Source: Paracoccaceae bacterium
Lineage (GTDB): Bacteria > Pseudomonadota > Alphaproteobacteria > Rhodobacterales > Rhodobacteraceae
Assembly: GCA_947504705.1 (NCBI GenBank)
Contig: CANNIA010000014.1
Location: 1 to 64,000, forward strand
DNA length: 64,000 nucleotides
Reading direction: 5' to 3'
This document shows positions 1 to 9,324 of this stretch, piece after piece; the stretch's first letter is position 1; every line of letters begins with the position of its first letter. The notes below the pieces were generated by a model, which worked only from the letters and a program-made list of their open reading frames with translations, had not been told where the DNA came from and did no database searches. The position numbers and the translations under genes were made by a program.

Positions 1-187
1 GCGGATCGCCGGTCTGTTGGTCGGGCTGACGGATGCGCGGAAGACCTGGGGGTTCGGGCTATGCTTTTTGCGTCTGCGCAACGTCAAAGGGCACAGATGG
101 AACCACAAGCGGGTCTACCGGATTTACTGCGAGTTGGTGCTGAACCTGCGCCCTCTCATGGTCTGCAGGCAAACCATTGCCGGGTAA
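1..187 (+). mobile_element. IS3-family transposase remnant (OrfB fragment)
   Basis: Frame 2 reads through the window edge and carries the stretch [16 protein letters not shown] (about 95-139), followed by LNLR. This is a hallmark of the helix-turn-helix region just upstream of the DDE catalytic domain in IS3-family OrfB transposases. Similarity stops at about position 151: the usual continuation of this motif and the whole integrase core are missing, and the frame ends at a stop at 185-187. No downstream inverted repeat or target duplication could be recognised. It is a truncated, non-functional fragment; how much of the element lies to the left cannot be seen. Confidence 0.7.
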
Positions 188-501
188 CGGGGCATCGGCG
201 GCATCACACCCGCCCGGAAACTGCTCCCAAAAGGGGCGCGAAGCGACAAAATGGCCGCGTAAGCTCTGCGAACACACCCCGCGAAAAATGGGGGATTACC
301 GGATTACGCGTTGGAACAAAGTGCTCACACGCAAACGCTCTTTGTGCGATCGGGCGAATGTCCTTTTCGGAAAGAAGTCTACGAAACTGTTATCCTTTGC
401 CGGACCCGAGTTCTTCGAGCGTGACTTCTTAGACCTGAACCGAAGATGGAAAGCCCGGACACCACACGGGCAACCGGGCGTTTGACTACGGCAGACAGCG
501 G
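188..501. other. Intergenic stretch without recognisable gene
   Basis: These 314 bases between the transposase remnant and the 3' end of trxA have only short, atypical reading frames. None resembles a known protein or has a convincing ribosome-binding site. The stretch may include further decayed insertion-sequence material, but no inverted repeats or terminator could be identified. Confidence 0.5.
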
Positions 502-828
502 TCAGATCGCCGACTTGATCCAGTTTTCCAGCGCGGCCTTGGGGGCGGCGCCGACCTTGTTTGACACGACCTGACCGTCCTTGAACATGAAGAGGGCCGG
601 GATCCCGCGGACGCCCAGAACGGCGGGGCTGTCGGGGTTTTCGTCGACGTTCACCTTAACGATCTTCACCTGACCGGCGTACTGAGCGGCAAGCTCTTCC
701 AGTGCCGGGCCGATCTGGCGGCAGGGGCCGCACCATTCCGCCCAGAAGTCGACAACGACCGGGATGGAGGATTTGCGGACTTCGGCGTCAAAGGTGGCAT
801 CGGTGACGGCGACGGTATTAGCGCCCAT
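502..828 (-). CDS. trxA: Thioredoxin 1
   Basis: A 108-residue cytosolic thioredoxin, the usual length for TrxA. The redox motif WCGPC sits at residues 32-36, the buried Asp at 27 (VVVDFW) and the cis-proline at 77 (GIPALF). There is no signal peptide. In the family it reduces disulfides in ribonucleotide reductase, methionine sulfoxide reductase and other targets, and is itself reduced by thioredoxin reductase. It is the last gene of the minus-strand series regB to trxA, 59 bp after addA. The trxA-addA neighbourhood is common in alphaproteobacteria. Confidence 0.97.
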   Translation of the reverse strand: MGANTVAVTDATFDAEVRKSSIPVVVDFWAEWCGPCRQIGPALEELAAQYAGQVKIVKVNVDENPDSPAVLGVRGIPALFMFKDGQVVSNKVGAAPKAALENWIKSAI

Positions 829-887
829 GGTCTGGACTCCTGAGGGGATTGATCAGGGACAGAAGCTATGTAGCCGGGGCCGAAACG

Positions 888-3800
888 TCAAGGTATCGTG
901 GTTCGCAGGAAGGCCTGCCTCACGATCTCGGGATCAAGGGGCATCAACCGGGCCGCGCGGGTCCACAGGACCGCCACCTCGATCCGCCGGTCGGGATAGA
1001 TGGCTTCCAACATATAGGCATAGGCCCCCAGCTGGCGCAGGATGCCTTCGGGCACATCTTCGGGCCGCGTTGGCACCATCATGTTCGACTTGAAATCCAC
1101 CAAGAGCACACGGTCAGAGGACAGGAGCAGCCGGTCAACCGTCCCGCCCAGCACCGCATCGCCCCAGGGGGCGGTCACCGCGACTTCGGCCAGACCCTCG
1201 GCGAAAAGCGGTGCGAGGTCGGGTGAGTCAAGCACCACCCGTGCCTCGGCCAGAAGGTCTGCCGCCAAAGCCTCATCGGGGATCAGAGCCTTGGTCAGCG
1301 CTTGCCAATCGTCGCGCCGGACATCCGGCAGGCGTTCCAGCAGAAGATGAAGCGCCGTCCCACGGGTGCGCAGGTCGATGTCTGTTTCGACTTCGCCCGG
1401 CAAGGCCTTGGCCCCACCAAGATCAGAGGGCGACAGCACGCGCTGGGGTCGGGCAGGTTCGGGGGCGGGATGTTCGGCCCAGACCGGCAGGGCAACGGCC
1501 TGCGGCTGCGCGGTACCGGTCGTGAGATTCTCCGGCCAGACGCCAAGCGAATGGCGCAGCACTCCGCCCTCAAGCGTTTCCGCCTGCGCCCGTTCAACCC
1601 CGGCGCGGATCAGGTTGTACCAGGCATCGGACTGCTTCATCTCGCCTTTGCCTGCCACGACCAGCCAGCATCTTGCCCGCGTCATTGCCACGTACAAAAG
1701 CCGCAGCCGTTCCGCCGCCTCTCGCGCCTTGCGCGCTTCGCGGGCATCGGCGATCAATCTTGGACTTTCCTCCTTCTTTACCTTCCAGACCGCCGCGCCA
1801 TCGCCAAGCCGGTAAAGTTCGTCCCGGTCCTGTGGCTGACGGTCGCCTGTATCGGCCAGGATCACCACTTCCGCCTCAAGCCCCTTGGCGCCATGCACCG
1901 TCATTACCCGGATCTGGTCGCCCGCGCCGTCCAATTGGCGCTTGACCTCGATATCGTCCGTCTCGATCCAGGCAAGGAAGCCGGTCAGGCTGGGGACTTC
2001 AGAGGTTTCATAGGACAAAGCCTGCCCCAGAAGCTCGTCAATCCCATCCTCCGCCTCTGGCCCCAACCGCGCCAACAGCTTGCGCCGCCCGTCGTGGCGA
2101 TAAAGCACCCGTTCAATCAGGTCATAGGGGCGCAGGAAATCGGCCTGCCCGCGCAGGTCGTTCAGGAAATCCAGCGTTTCGGGGTGGGTCGTGTCGTGGC
2201 GCAAAGCCTCCCACAGATAGCCCTTCCGCCCCTGCGCCAGTTGGTAAAGCTCTCTCTCGCTCCAACCGCACAGAGGCGAGCGCAGAATGGCAGCAAGGGA
2301 AAGGTCATCCTCGGGCGTGTTCAGGAAGGACAGAAGGGCGGCAAGATCCTTGACCGCCAACTCCCCGCCCAGCTTCAACCGGTCCGCCCCGGCGATGGGC
2401 AGGTTCAGCTTTTTGCAGGCGCGGATGATTTCGTGGAACAGGGTCGAGCGCCGCTGCACCAGAAACAGCACATCGCCATAGCGCATCGGACGGGCGGTGA
2501 TGCCGTCCTTTGGAACCTGCGGAAGCTGACAGCCCTCAGTCACCCGATCCCGCACCCATTCGGCCAGCATCCGTGCCAGCACGACATCGGCATTCTCGGG
2601 GTTCGGGCGATCTACCGGAGTATGCCAGGGCTCGGGCGCGGGCTTTTCCGGGGTCTCGACCACCGGCCAAACCTCAACCTGCCCCGGTAGGCCTTCGTGA
2701 TAGGCCACATGTAGCGCCTCGCCGCCAAGTGCCTCAAGGTTCGTCCCGGTGAAGGTCGCATCCACCACATTCAGGATCGCTGCCGAGGAGCGGAAGGAAT
2801 GCGCCAGCAGCCGTTCCCGCAGTGGTTCGCCCCCCGCCAAGCGGTCGCGGAAAAGGTCGCGTTTCTGGTCAAAGGCGGCGACATCCGCGCCCTGGAAGGA
2901 GTAGATCGACTGCTTCTTGTCGCCGACGACAAACAACGTCCGCTGCCGGTTGCTGGCCCCTTGGCCCGAGATCAGCTCGGACGCCAGACTTTCGATCAAC
3001 TGCCACTGTTCAGGGCTGGTGTCCTGCGCCTCGTCCACAAGGATATGGTCGATCCCGCCATCCAGCCGGTAAAGCACCCAAGCCGCCCGCCCCGGATCGG
3101 TAAGCAATGTCCTTGCCCGCTCGATCAAGTCCTCAAAGTCAAGCTGCCCCCGCGCCGCCTTGCGCGCCGCATAGATCGGCAGGAAGGCCCCGGCGAATTG
3201 ATGCAAGGCAAGGGTCTTTTCGGCGGCGGCAAGGGCAAGCCTGCGCTGCCGTGCGGTTTCGACCCTTGCCATCAGGTTGTTGAGCCGGTCGGTCAGATCC
3301 TGCAGTTTCTTTCGGGTATCTTGGGTAGGAAAGTCGCCGATCTTGGCGGTAAAGCTTCGTTCCGGGGTTGTTTTCGAAACACCAAGTAGAAAAACATCTT
3401 CCAATATCTCAAGCGCGGCCAGGTCCGGCGCTGAAAACGGCACCTTCCGAAGCTTGTTGGCCGCCTTCACGTCATTGGGTGACCCGGCGGCGATGATGCG
3501 GACAACTTCGGGCGTCCATTGTCCCTCATCGCCCAGAAACACCTCCGCCAATACATCCGCCGCGCTGAATTCTGCGGGCAGCCCATAACGCGCCCAGATG
3601 TCTGCCTCGCCCATCGGCGGAGTGAAGCTGGACCGCTGGCGCGAGACCTGTTCGACAAATGCCGCGAAATCTTCGCCCGAATGCACCTCGGTCAGGCGGC
3701 GCACGGCGTCCGGGGCCAGACGGTCGGCCATTTCCTCGACGATCTCGGCCCGCATCAGTTTTGCGGCACGGTCCTCCATTTCGGTGAAACCGGGCGGCAC

Positions 3801-4214
3801 CCCGGCCTCCAGCGGGAAGCGGCGCAGCAGGCTGGCGCAGAAGCTGTGGATGGTCTGGATGCGCAGGCCGCCCGGCGTCTCAATGGCGCGGGCGAATAGC
3901 TGCCGGGCGCGAGACAGGCGCTGGGCCGACAGCTTAACCTCGCCCAGGTCCAGCAGGTCACGGCGCAGCTCCTCGTCTGGCTTCATCGCCCAGGTTCCCA
4001 GCCGCTGGAACAGCCGGTTCTGCATCTCGGACGCGGCCGCCTTGGTATAGGTCAGGCACAGCACATGCTGCGGCTCCACCCCGTTGAGAAGCAGTCGCGC
4101 CACCCGGTCAGTCAGCACCCGCGTTTTGCCCGACCCGGCATTGGCCGAAAGCCAGGTGTTCCTTTCGGGATGCGCCGCCTCGGTCTGCGCCATGAAGGCC
4201 GGGTTGGTCGTCAT
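888..4214 (-). CDS. addA: Double-strand break repair helicase AddA (RecB-like)
   Basis: A 1108-residue UvrD/RecB-type superfamily 1 helicase with a C-terminal RecB-like nuclease. Walker A (ANAGSGKT) is at residues 24-31, the DEAQDTS box near 393, helicase motifs such as VMTVHGAKGLE in the second half, and the nuclease motif LLVDFKS near 1040. With AddB it resects DNA ends for RecA loading. The start at 4214 is chosen because its ATG shares the ATGA overlap with the addB stop and gives the family-typical N-terminus (MTTNPAF); an in-frame upstream Met would sit inside addB. Translational coupling to addB is likely. Confidence 0.95.
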   Translation of the reverse strand: MTTNPAFMAQTEAAHPERNTWLSANAGSGKTRVLTDRVARLLLNGVEPQHVLCLTYTKAAASEMQNRLFQRLGTWAMKPDEELRRDLLDLGEVKLSAQRLSRARQLFARAIETPGGLRIQTIHSFCASLLRRFPLEAGVPPGFTEMEDRAAKLMRAEIVEEMADRLAPDAVRRLTEVHSGEDFAAFVEQVSRQRSSFTPPMGEADIWARYGLPAEFSAADVLAEVFLGDEGQWTPEVVRIIAAGSPNDVKAANKLRKVPFSAPDLAALEILEDVFLLGVSKTTPERSFTAKIGDFPTQDTRKKLQDLTDRLNNLMARVETARQRRLALAAAEKTLALHQFAGAFLPIYAARKAARGQLDFEDLIERARTLLTDPGRAAWVLYRLDGGIDHILVDEAQDTSPEQWQLIESLASELISGQGASNRQRTLFVVGDKKQSIYSFQGADVAAFDQKRDLFRDRLAGGEPLRERLLAHSFRSSAAILNVVDATFTGTNLEALGGEALHVAYHEGLPGQVEVWPVVETPEKPAPEPWHTPVDRPNPENADVVLARMLAEWVRDRVTEGCQLPQVPKDGITARPMRYGDVLFLVQRRSTLFHEIIRACKKLNLPIAGADRLKLGGELAVKDLAALLSFLNTPEDDLSLAAILRSPLCGWSERELYQLAQGRKGYLWEALRHDTTHPETLDFLNDLRGQADFLRPYDLIERVLYRHDGRRKLLARLGPEAEDGIDELLGQALSYETSEVPSLTGFLAWIETDDIEVKRQLDGAGDQIRVMTVHGAKGLEAEVVILADTGDRQPQDRDELYRLGDGAAVWKVKKEESPRLIADAREARKAREAAERLRLLYVAMTRARCWLVVAGKGEMKQSDAWYNLIRAGVERAQAETLEGGVLRHSLGVWPENLTTGTAQPQAVALPVWAEHPAPEPARPQRVLSPSDLGGAKALPGEVETDIDLRTRGTALHLLLERLPDVRRDDWQALTKALIPDEALAADLLAEARVVLDSPDLAPLFAEGLAEVAVTAPWGDAVLGGTVDRLLLSSDRVLLVDFKSNMMVPTRPEDVPEGILRQLGAYAYMLEAIYPDRRIEVAVLWTRAARLMPLDPEIVRQAFLRTTIP

Positions 4215-7123
4215 GCCATATCCTCCGGCGTGACATTCACTGTCTCGTCCCACTCGCCATAGCGCGACAGGTGGTCGAAATCCGAAACGCTCTTCTCCAG
4301 CTTCATCGCCGCACGTGCCGTATATCCGCGCGAGGCCCGCCCATAGGCCGCAATCAGCTCTTTGAACTCCTCCCAGACCTGCGCAATCTCGCCGGGCTCA
4401 AGGTCAACCGGGCTGACCTTGAAATCCGACTTGACCCCGACATAGGCAAGCTTTGCAACCTCAGCGAAATCCAAGCCCTTGAAGGCCCCGTTCTCGGCCA
4501 TGGCTGCGGCCAGATAGAGCTGCTTGTCGAAATGCTTCTGTTCCGGTTTCCCAGGCGGATCGCCCGTCTTGTAATCGATGATCAGAAGCCGCCCGTCGTC
4601 CAGCATGTCGATCCGGTCGGGCTTGCCCTTCAGGGTAAAGTCCTGCCCGGCCAGAGCGACCGCCCCCCTCTCCTCGATCAGCACCGGCTTGCCGCCCGTG
4701 GTGGCACTGAATTCCAGAAAGCCAGGTGCGGCCTTTTCGATCCGCGCCCGCCAGATCGCACGGGCCAAGGGCCAGGCGACCTCGGCCTCCAGCACCCGGT
4801 CGGCAATGGCCAAAAGCGCGGCTTCGCCGCCTTCGCCTTCCCGCAGATAGGTCTCCAGTATCTTGTGCAGGACCGTGCCCCGCAGCCTTGGGTCGGCTTC
4901 GGGACGCAGGGGGTCAAGCGGGGTCAGCTTCAGGATATGCTTGGCATAGATCGCATAGGGGTCGCGGATCAGGCGTTGGATTTCCGTCACCGAAAGCTGC
5001 CTTGGCCGCACAGCCACCGGCGGGCGGGGCGAGGGGCGAATGGCCGACGCGACCGGCGCTTTCGGCGCGGCATGGGCCTCGGCCATCTCCAGCCAGTGCT
5101 TGCCCCTGTCGCGCATCAGCCTTAGCGCGCCAGGCCCACCGCGCCCCGGCAAGCCCTCCATCAGATTCACCAGCCGGTTCACCCAGCGTGAGGGCACGGT
5201 CTGCGCATCGGCTCCGCGCAGGGACCGGGTCAGCACAACCCTTGGCGCCGCAATCCCCTGCTGGAAGTCATGCGCCGAAAGCCCGATCTTGCGTTCCGGC
5301 AGCAAAAGGCCCGCGGCTTTGCGCATCGCGCGGTTCAGCCACGGGTCGGGCGGCGGCGCAGCGGGCCAGATCCCATCGTTCAACCCGCCAAGGATGACAA
5401 GCTCCGCCCCCTGCACTCGCACCTCCAGCGTGCCCCAGATCATGATGCCGGGATGCAGCGTCTCGGCCTCACGCACTTCGCCCGCGTCCAGTACCGACCG
5501 GAACAGGCTGGCGTAGTCGCCGGGCGACATCACGCCCCCCGAATCGGCCACATCCTGCAGCCCCTGCACCGTCTCACGCGCGCGGACCCCCGCTTCCTTC
5601 TCCCACAGGGCACCGCTGCCTGCCTCGGCAAAGCCCCGCGCCAAGGCCTCGGTCAGCGCCAGATGCCGTGCCAGGAACCCGGTCAAGGGCTGATCTGCCA
5701 CGCTTTCTTGCCCAGAGATCACCGTGCCCAGAATCTCGGCCCAGCGCATGGCCCTGGCAAGGCCAGACTTCCCGGCCCAATCCAACACGCTTTCTGCCGT
5801 CGGAAAGACCGGGCCGCGACGGCGCAGGTGGAGTTCGTATTCCCGCGCCAAAATCAGGTGCTGACCGCGCCCGAACTCCGCCTCTGCGCCGGTGAAAGCC
5901 AGAGGGTGCTTGATCAAGGCCAGCGCCTGATCCACCGTCAGCCGCTGCCCGAACAGCGCCGCGACCTGCCGCAGAAGGCGACCCGGAGCCGACAGCGCCA
6001 AGGGTTTCCCCGCCGAATCGTCGGGCCTGATCCCCCAGCGGTCCAAGGCCGCCGTCACCCGCCGCGTCAGGTTCCGGTCCGGCGTGATCAGCGCCGCCTT
6101 CGTTCCGGTCTCGGCCGCCTCGCGCAGGATCAGCGCAATCGCCAAAGCCTCGGCGCGTTCGCCGGGGGCTTCGATCAGGGTCAGGCCCTCGGTCGCCGGT
6201 CCGAGATCAGGCAGCTTCGGCCCCTCGCTCAGCCATTGGTCGGTGATCGGAGCGGGCCGCAGTGCCAAGGAAACCAGCTTGTTGCGATCAGCCGCCGGTG
6301 CCGGAGCCTCGGTCCAGTGTTGTATCGCATCCCGTCCAACCCCCAATGCCTCCATCACCTTGCGATAGCGGTATTGCGGGTGATCTTCAGCGGTCAGCGC
6401 GTCGTCCATGCTGTCCCAGACCGCATCCGGAAGGTCGAAATCAAAGCCCGGCAGAACCACGGCCCCCTGCGGCAACCGCGCCACGGCTTGCATCAGCAGG
6501 GCCGTCGTCCCGCGTGAGCCGGTGGAGCCTGCCACGATCACTGGCCCCTTGGGCGGCAGCATGGCCCAAGCCGAAGCCAAGTCCAGTACCACCCGCCGCA
6601 GCCGCCCTTCGGCGTCTGGGGCATCGCCCTTCAGGACCTCGGCCACGATGCCAAGGAAGGCCTGCGTCCGGGCCCAGTGGCCGGAATGTTCGGCCACATC
6701 CAAGGCGGCGATTTGGTCGGGCGTTACCCCTTCGCCCTGCATTTCCGCCATCAGCGTGGCCAGGCTTTCCGCCAAATCAAACAGCGCCGCACGGGGGAAG
6801 TCGGTAGTCCCGGTCTGCAACAGCCCGTCCAGAAGCTGCGCCAGTTCCAGCCTGCGCCGAAGGGGCTGGGCCGGGGGCGCGGGCGGCAGGGGAAGCAACC
6901 GGTCAACCTCGGTTACCAGCATCAGCCGGGGCAGGAACCGGGCGCCCCGCAGCTGAAACTGCGCCTTGACCCGTTCGCGCATCCTTTGGGTGTTCAGGAT
7001 GAGCGTGACCTGCGCCATCGCCTCAGGCGCACCCCGACCGAACCGGTCCAGAAGGCCCGTCACAAGCTCGGCCGGGAAATCCACCCCCGGAGGCAAGGCG
7101 AAAAGGCTTGGCGCTTCAATCAT
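4211..7123 (-). CDS. addB: Double-strand break repair protein AddB, alphaproteobacterial type
   Basis: A 970-residue partner of AddA. The N-terminal half is an inactivated helicase-like region in which no intact Walker A (GxGKT) is visible; a VAGSTGSRG segment lies in the first third. The C-terminal quarter is a RecB-family nuclease (LRGTVLHKILE near 748, IIDYKTG near 845). From the chosen start there is no cysteine in the whole protein, so the four-cysteine Fe-S cluster known from Bacillus AddB is absent. ATG at 7123 overlaps the murU end by 8 bp; an upstream in-frame Met at 7210 would run deep into murU. Confidence 0.93.
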   Translation of the reverse strand: MIEAPSLFALPPGVDFPAELVTGLLDRFGRGAPEAMAQVTLILNTQRMRERVKAQFQLRGARFLPRLMLVTEVDRLLPLPPAPPAQPLRRRLELAQLLDGLLQTGTTDFPRAALFDLAESLATLMAEMQGEGVTPDQIAALDVAEHSGHWARTQAFLGIVAEVLKGDAPDAEGRLRRVVLDLASAWAMLPPKGPVIVAGSTGSRGTTALLMQAVARLPQGAVVLPGFDFDLPDAVWDSMDDALTAEDHPQYRYRKVMEALGVGRDAIQHWTEAPAPAADRNKLVSLALRPAPITDQWLSEGPKLPDLGPATEGLTLIEAPGERAEALAIALILREAAETGTKAALITPDRNLTRRVTAALDRWGIRPDDSAGKPLALSAPGRLLRQVAALFGQRLTVDQALALIKHPLAFTGAEAEFGRGQHLILAREYELHLRRRGPVFPTAESVLDWAGKSGLARAMRWAEILGTVISGQESVADQPLTGFLARHLALTEALARGFAEAGSGALWEKEAGVRARETVQGLQDVADSGGVMSPGDYASLFRSVLDAGEVREAETLHPGIMIWGTLEVRVQGAELVILGGLNDGIWPAAPPPDPWLNRAMRKAAGLLLPERKIGLSAHDFQQGIAAPRVVLTRSLRGADAQTVPSRWVNRLVNLMEGLPGRGGPGALRLMRDRGKHWLEMAEAHAAPKAPVASAIRPSPRPPVAVRPRQLSVTEIQRLIRDPYAIYAKHILKLTPLDPLRPEADPRLRGTVLHKILETYLREGEGGEAALLAIADRVLEAEVAWPLARAIWRARIEKAAPGFLEFSATTGGKPVLIEERGAVALAGQDFTLKGKPDRIDMLDDGRLLIIDYKTGDPPGKPEQKHFDKQLYLAAAMAENGAFKGLDFAEVAKLAYVGVKSDFKVSPVDLEPGEIAQVWEEFKELIAAYGRASRGYTARAAMKLEKSVSDFDHLSRYGEWDETVNVTPEDMA

Positions 7124-7820
7124 GTCGGGCAGAGTGAAGCAGAGCCTCGGCCTCGGCAATCCCTTCCGGGTGCCCGACATCGCACCAGCGGCCACGGTGA
7201 AGCGCTCCAAAAGCTGTGCCTGCGGCGATCATCTGGTCCCAGGGCCGGTTCAGCGAAAAGACCGGATCGACAATGGCAGCCAGTCGCGCAGGGTCGATGA
7301 TCGAGGCGCCCAGGTAGACCTGATCCTCACCCCCAAGCCCCCGAGAAATCCGGCCCGCATCGTCCAGCCGGAAATCCCCTTTCGCGCCCTCGCTCCGTGC
7401 TTTCCCAGCTGAAAGCAGAAGCAAAAGCGCCTCCATCGAGCCCCCATCCCAAGCCTTGGCAAGCTCGGCCAGAGGGTTCTCCCCCGTCCAGATCGCATCG
7501 CTGTTCAGAACTGCCACCGGCCCCGGCCCAAGCAAATGCAAAGCCGCCTTCAGCCCCCCACCAGTTTCCAGAATTATCTCCGGTTCGTGGCTGATCACCA
7601 CACCAGACCCCTCCAGATGCTCTGCCATCTGGTCGGCCCGGTAGTGGGTGTTGACGACGATCCTTTGTACGCCTGCCGCCCGCGCCAGATGCAGCGCATG
7701 GTCGATCAGCGCCCGCCCGGCAACCGGAACCAGTGGCTTTGGCCGGTCGACAGTCAAAGCCTTCATCCGGGTGCCGAAGCCAGCGGCAAAGATCATCAGT
7801 GGGAAGGGGAAGTCGGGCAT
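7116..7820 (-). CDS. murU: N-acetylmuramate-1-phosphate uridylyltransferase (MurU-like)
   Basis: A 234-residue sugar nucleotidyltransferase. The activating loop FAAGFGTRM is at residues 11-19, followed by RPKPLVPVAG and a metal-binding LNSDAIW segment. In the family it converts MurNAc-1-phosphate and UTP to UDP-MurNAc in the cell-wall recycling route that bypasses fosfomycin-sensitive MurA. It directly follows amgK, whose kinase makes its substrate, and this pairing supports the assignment over a general sugar-1-phosphate transferase. The ATG at 7820 overlaps amgK by 25 bp. An alternative ATG at 7796 would give a 1-bp TGATG overlap; the start is uncertain, the function less so. Confidence 0.85.
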   Translation of the reverse strand: MPDFPFPLMIFAAGFGTRMKALTVDRPKPLVPVAGRALIDHALHLARAAGVQRIVVNTHYRADQMAEHLEGSGVVISHEPEIILETGGGLKAALHLLGPGPVAVLNSDAIWTGENPLAELAKAWDGGSMEALLLLLSAGKARSEGAKGDFRLDDAGRISRGLGGEDQVYLGASIIDPARLAAIVDPVFSLNRPWDQMIAAGTAFGALHRGRWCDVGHPEGIAEAEALLHSARHD

Positions 7821-8812
7821 TGGCTTTCTATCCGCTTCAGGAAGTCGGGGGTGGGTTCGGGTAACAGCTTCAAACATTCCGTACGCAGAGCAGCCAAGGC
7901 CGGATGTTCAAGGTTCCGCCAAAGCTGACCCCAGATCCGTTGCATCAACCGCAGATAGCCGGGCTTGCCCCCTACGACACACAACCGCGCGAAGATGCCC
8001 ATAATCCGCAGCGCCCGTTGCACTCCCAGCACGGCATATTCCGCCGCAAAGGCCTTGGCATCTGCCCCAGTCACCGCGATGAACCGCGCCACCATCGCCG
8101 CCTCAGTCTCAGCCGCCACGTCCCGTCGAGCATCCTGCAATAGCGACACCAGATCATAGCCCGGCTGGCCCATCTGCCCCAGCTGAAAGTCCAGCAGCCC
8201 GACCTGCGCCAGCCCGTGCCGTTCGGGCAACCAAAGCAAGTTCTCGGCATGAAAATCCCGCAGGATCTGCACACGCGGCCCGTCGGCATGGGTGCTGAGT
8301 GCGGCTTCCAATTCTGCGAAGAAAGGGCTCGCGTCAGGGGTCTGGCCAGTTTCCGATGGAACATAATGTTCCACCACCACCTCCGCCGCCTTGGCCCATT
8401 CCGCCGCCGACAGGTCTGGCAACCCGACAAGCGCAGGGGAGGCCTGCAGGTGCGCCAGCATATCCACCGCTGCCGCATAAATCTCGGCCTCGCGCCCCGG
8501 CTCGCCAGTCAAAAGTCGGGCGTAGAGGTCGTCGCCAAGGTCCTCCAGCAGCAGGAACCCGGTCTCCAGATCCTCGGCTAGGATTTCGGGTGCCGACAGT
8601 CCAAGCCCCCGCAAATGCCGATCCATCGCCACGAAAGCGCCGATATCGTCGACCCCACCCGGCGGGCTGTCCATTAGCACTGCCCGACGGTTGCCCAGAT
8701 AGACCCGCGCATAGCTGCGGTCGGAGGCATCGCCCGCCAGATGCTCGGCCCGTGCCGCGCCCCAGCCCACACGTTGCAGAAACCCCCGCGCCAAATCAGA
8801 TCGATCAGCCAT
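7796..8812 (-). CDS. amgK: Anomeric MurNAc/GlcNAc kinase (AmgK-like, APH fold)
   Basis: A 338-residue cytosolic kinase of the aminoglycoside phosphotransferase fold. The catalytic loop LRDFHAENLLW lies near residue 186 and the metal-binding LLDFQLG near 209. AmgK phosphorylates MurNAc (and GlcNAc) at the anomeric carbon during peptidoglycan recycling, and MurU, encoded immediately downstream, uses the product. The gene overlaps the tsaE end by 8 bp. The tsaE-amgK-murU order is widespread in alphaproteobacteria. By sequence alone it could be read as a generic phosphotransferase; the neighbour settles the call. Confidence 0.88.
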   Translation of the reverse strand: MADRSDLARGFLQRVGWGAARAEHLAGDASDRSYARVYLGNRRAVLMDSPPGGVDDIGAFVAMDRHLRGLGLSAPEILAEDLETGFLLLEDLGDDLYARLLTGEPGREAEIYAAAVDMLAHLQASPALVGLPDLSAAEWAKAAEVVVEHYVPSETGQTPDASPFFAELEAALSTHADGPRVQILRDFHAENLLWLPERHGLAQVGLLDFQLGQMGQPGYDLVSLLQDARRDVAAETEAAMVARFIAVTGADAKAFAAEYAVLGVQRALRIMGIFARLCVVGGKPGYLRLMQRIWGQLWRNLEHPALAALRTECLKLLPEPTPDFLKRIESQCPTSPSH

Positions 8813-9272
8813 GCGCTGCCTCGCGTAAGCTTTCCCGACCGCCGCGGATCACGGCCCTGCGACCCTCGCCATCCGCCTCCAGTGCCAGATGCAACGCCCC
8901 TTCCGGCACATGCTTGCCCAGCCGGTCGGGCCATTCGACCAAGCAGATCGCGCGGTCGAAGGCGTCGTCCAGCCCCAATTCCCAAACCTCATCGGGGTGG
9001 TCTAACCGGTACAGATCGGCATGCCAGATCTCGGTCACCCCATCCTCATAGACCTGCACCAGAGTGAAGGTGGGCGAGGGCACTTCTTCCCGCGCACCAC
9101 ACCGCGCCCGGATGAAAGCCCGGGCCAGCGTGCTTTTCCCCGCCCCGATCGGCCCGGACAGCAACAGACAATCTCCGGCCTTCGCCACCGCAGCCAATCG
9201 CACGCCCAATGCCGCTGTGGCAGGCTCGTCAGGCAAAGGCAGTGTCAGGTCTGGAGTGGTCTTGTCGGTCAT
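8805..9272 (-). CDS. tsaE: tRNA threonylcarbamoyladenosine biosynthesis ATPase TsaE
   Basis: A 155-residue small P-loop ATPase, the usual TsaE size. Walker A GPIGAGKST is at residues 40-48, followed by the family-typical VPSPTFTLVQ segment. TsaE supports TsaB-TsaD in making t6A37 on tRNAs reading ANN codons. Its partner tsaD is in the same window at 28914-30002, but tsaB was not seen. It lies 52 bp after the PAS-protein gene and overlaps amgK by 8 bp, so it is part of the same transcriptional unit. Confidence 0.95.
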   Translation of the reverse strand: MTDKTTPDLTLPLPDEPATAALGVRLAAVAKAGDCLLLSGPIGAGKSTLARAFIRARCGAREEVPSPTFTLVQVYEDGVTEIWHADLYRLDHPDEVWELGLDDAFDRAICLVEWPDRLGKHVPEGALHLALEADGEGRRAVIRGGRESLREAAHG

Positions 9273-9324
9273 CCTTCGATTCTACCCGCCCGCCCCGGCA
9301 CCGCAAGCGGCTTCCGTTGCAAGG

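Noticed and set aside
1302-2690. A 462-codon open frame on the plus strand opposite addA
   Set aside because: It is antisense to a clearly conserved helicase, its translation is Arg/Gln/Pro/Leu-rich without known motifs, and open antisense frames are expected at this GC content.
5270-6517. A 415-codon plus-strand frame opposite addB
   Set aside because: Same reason: the translation is low-complexity, and the opposite strand encodes AddB with recognisable nuclease motifs.
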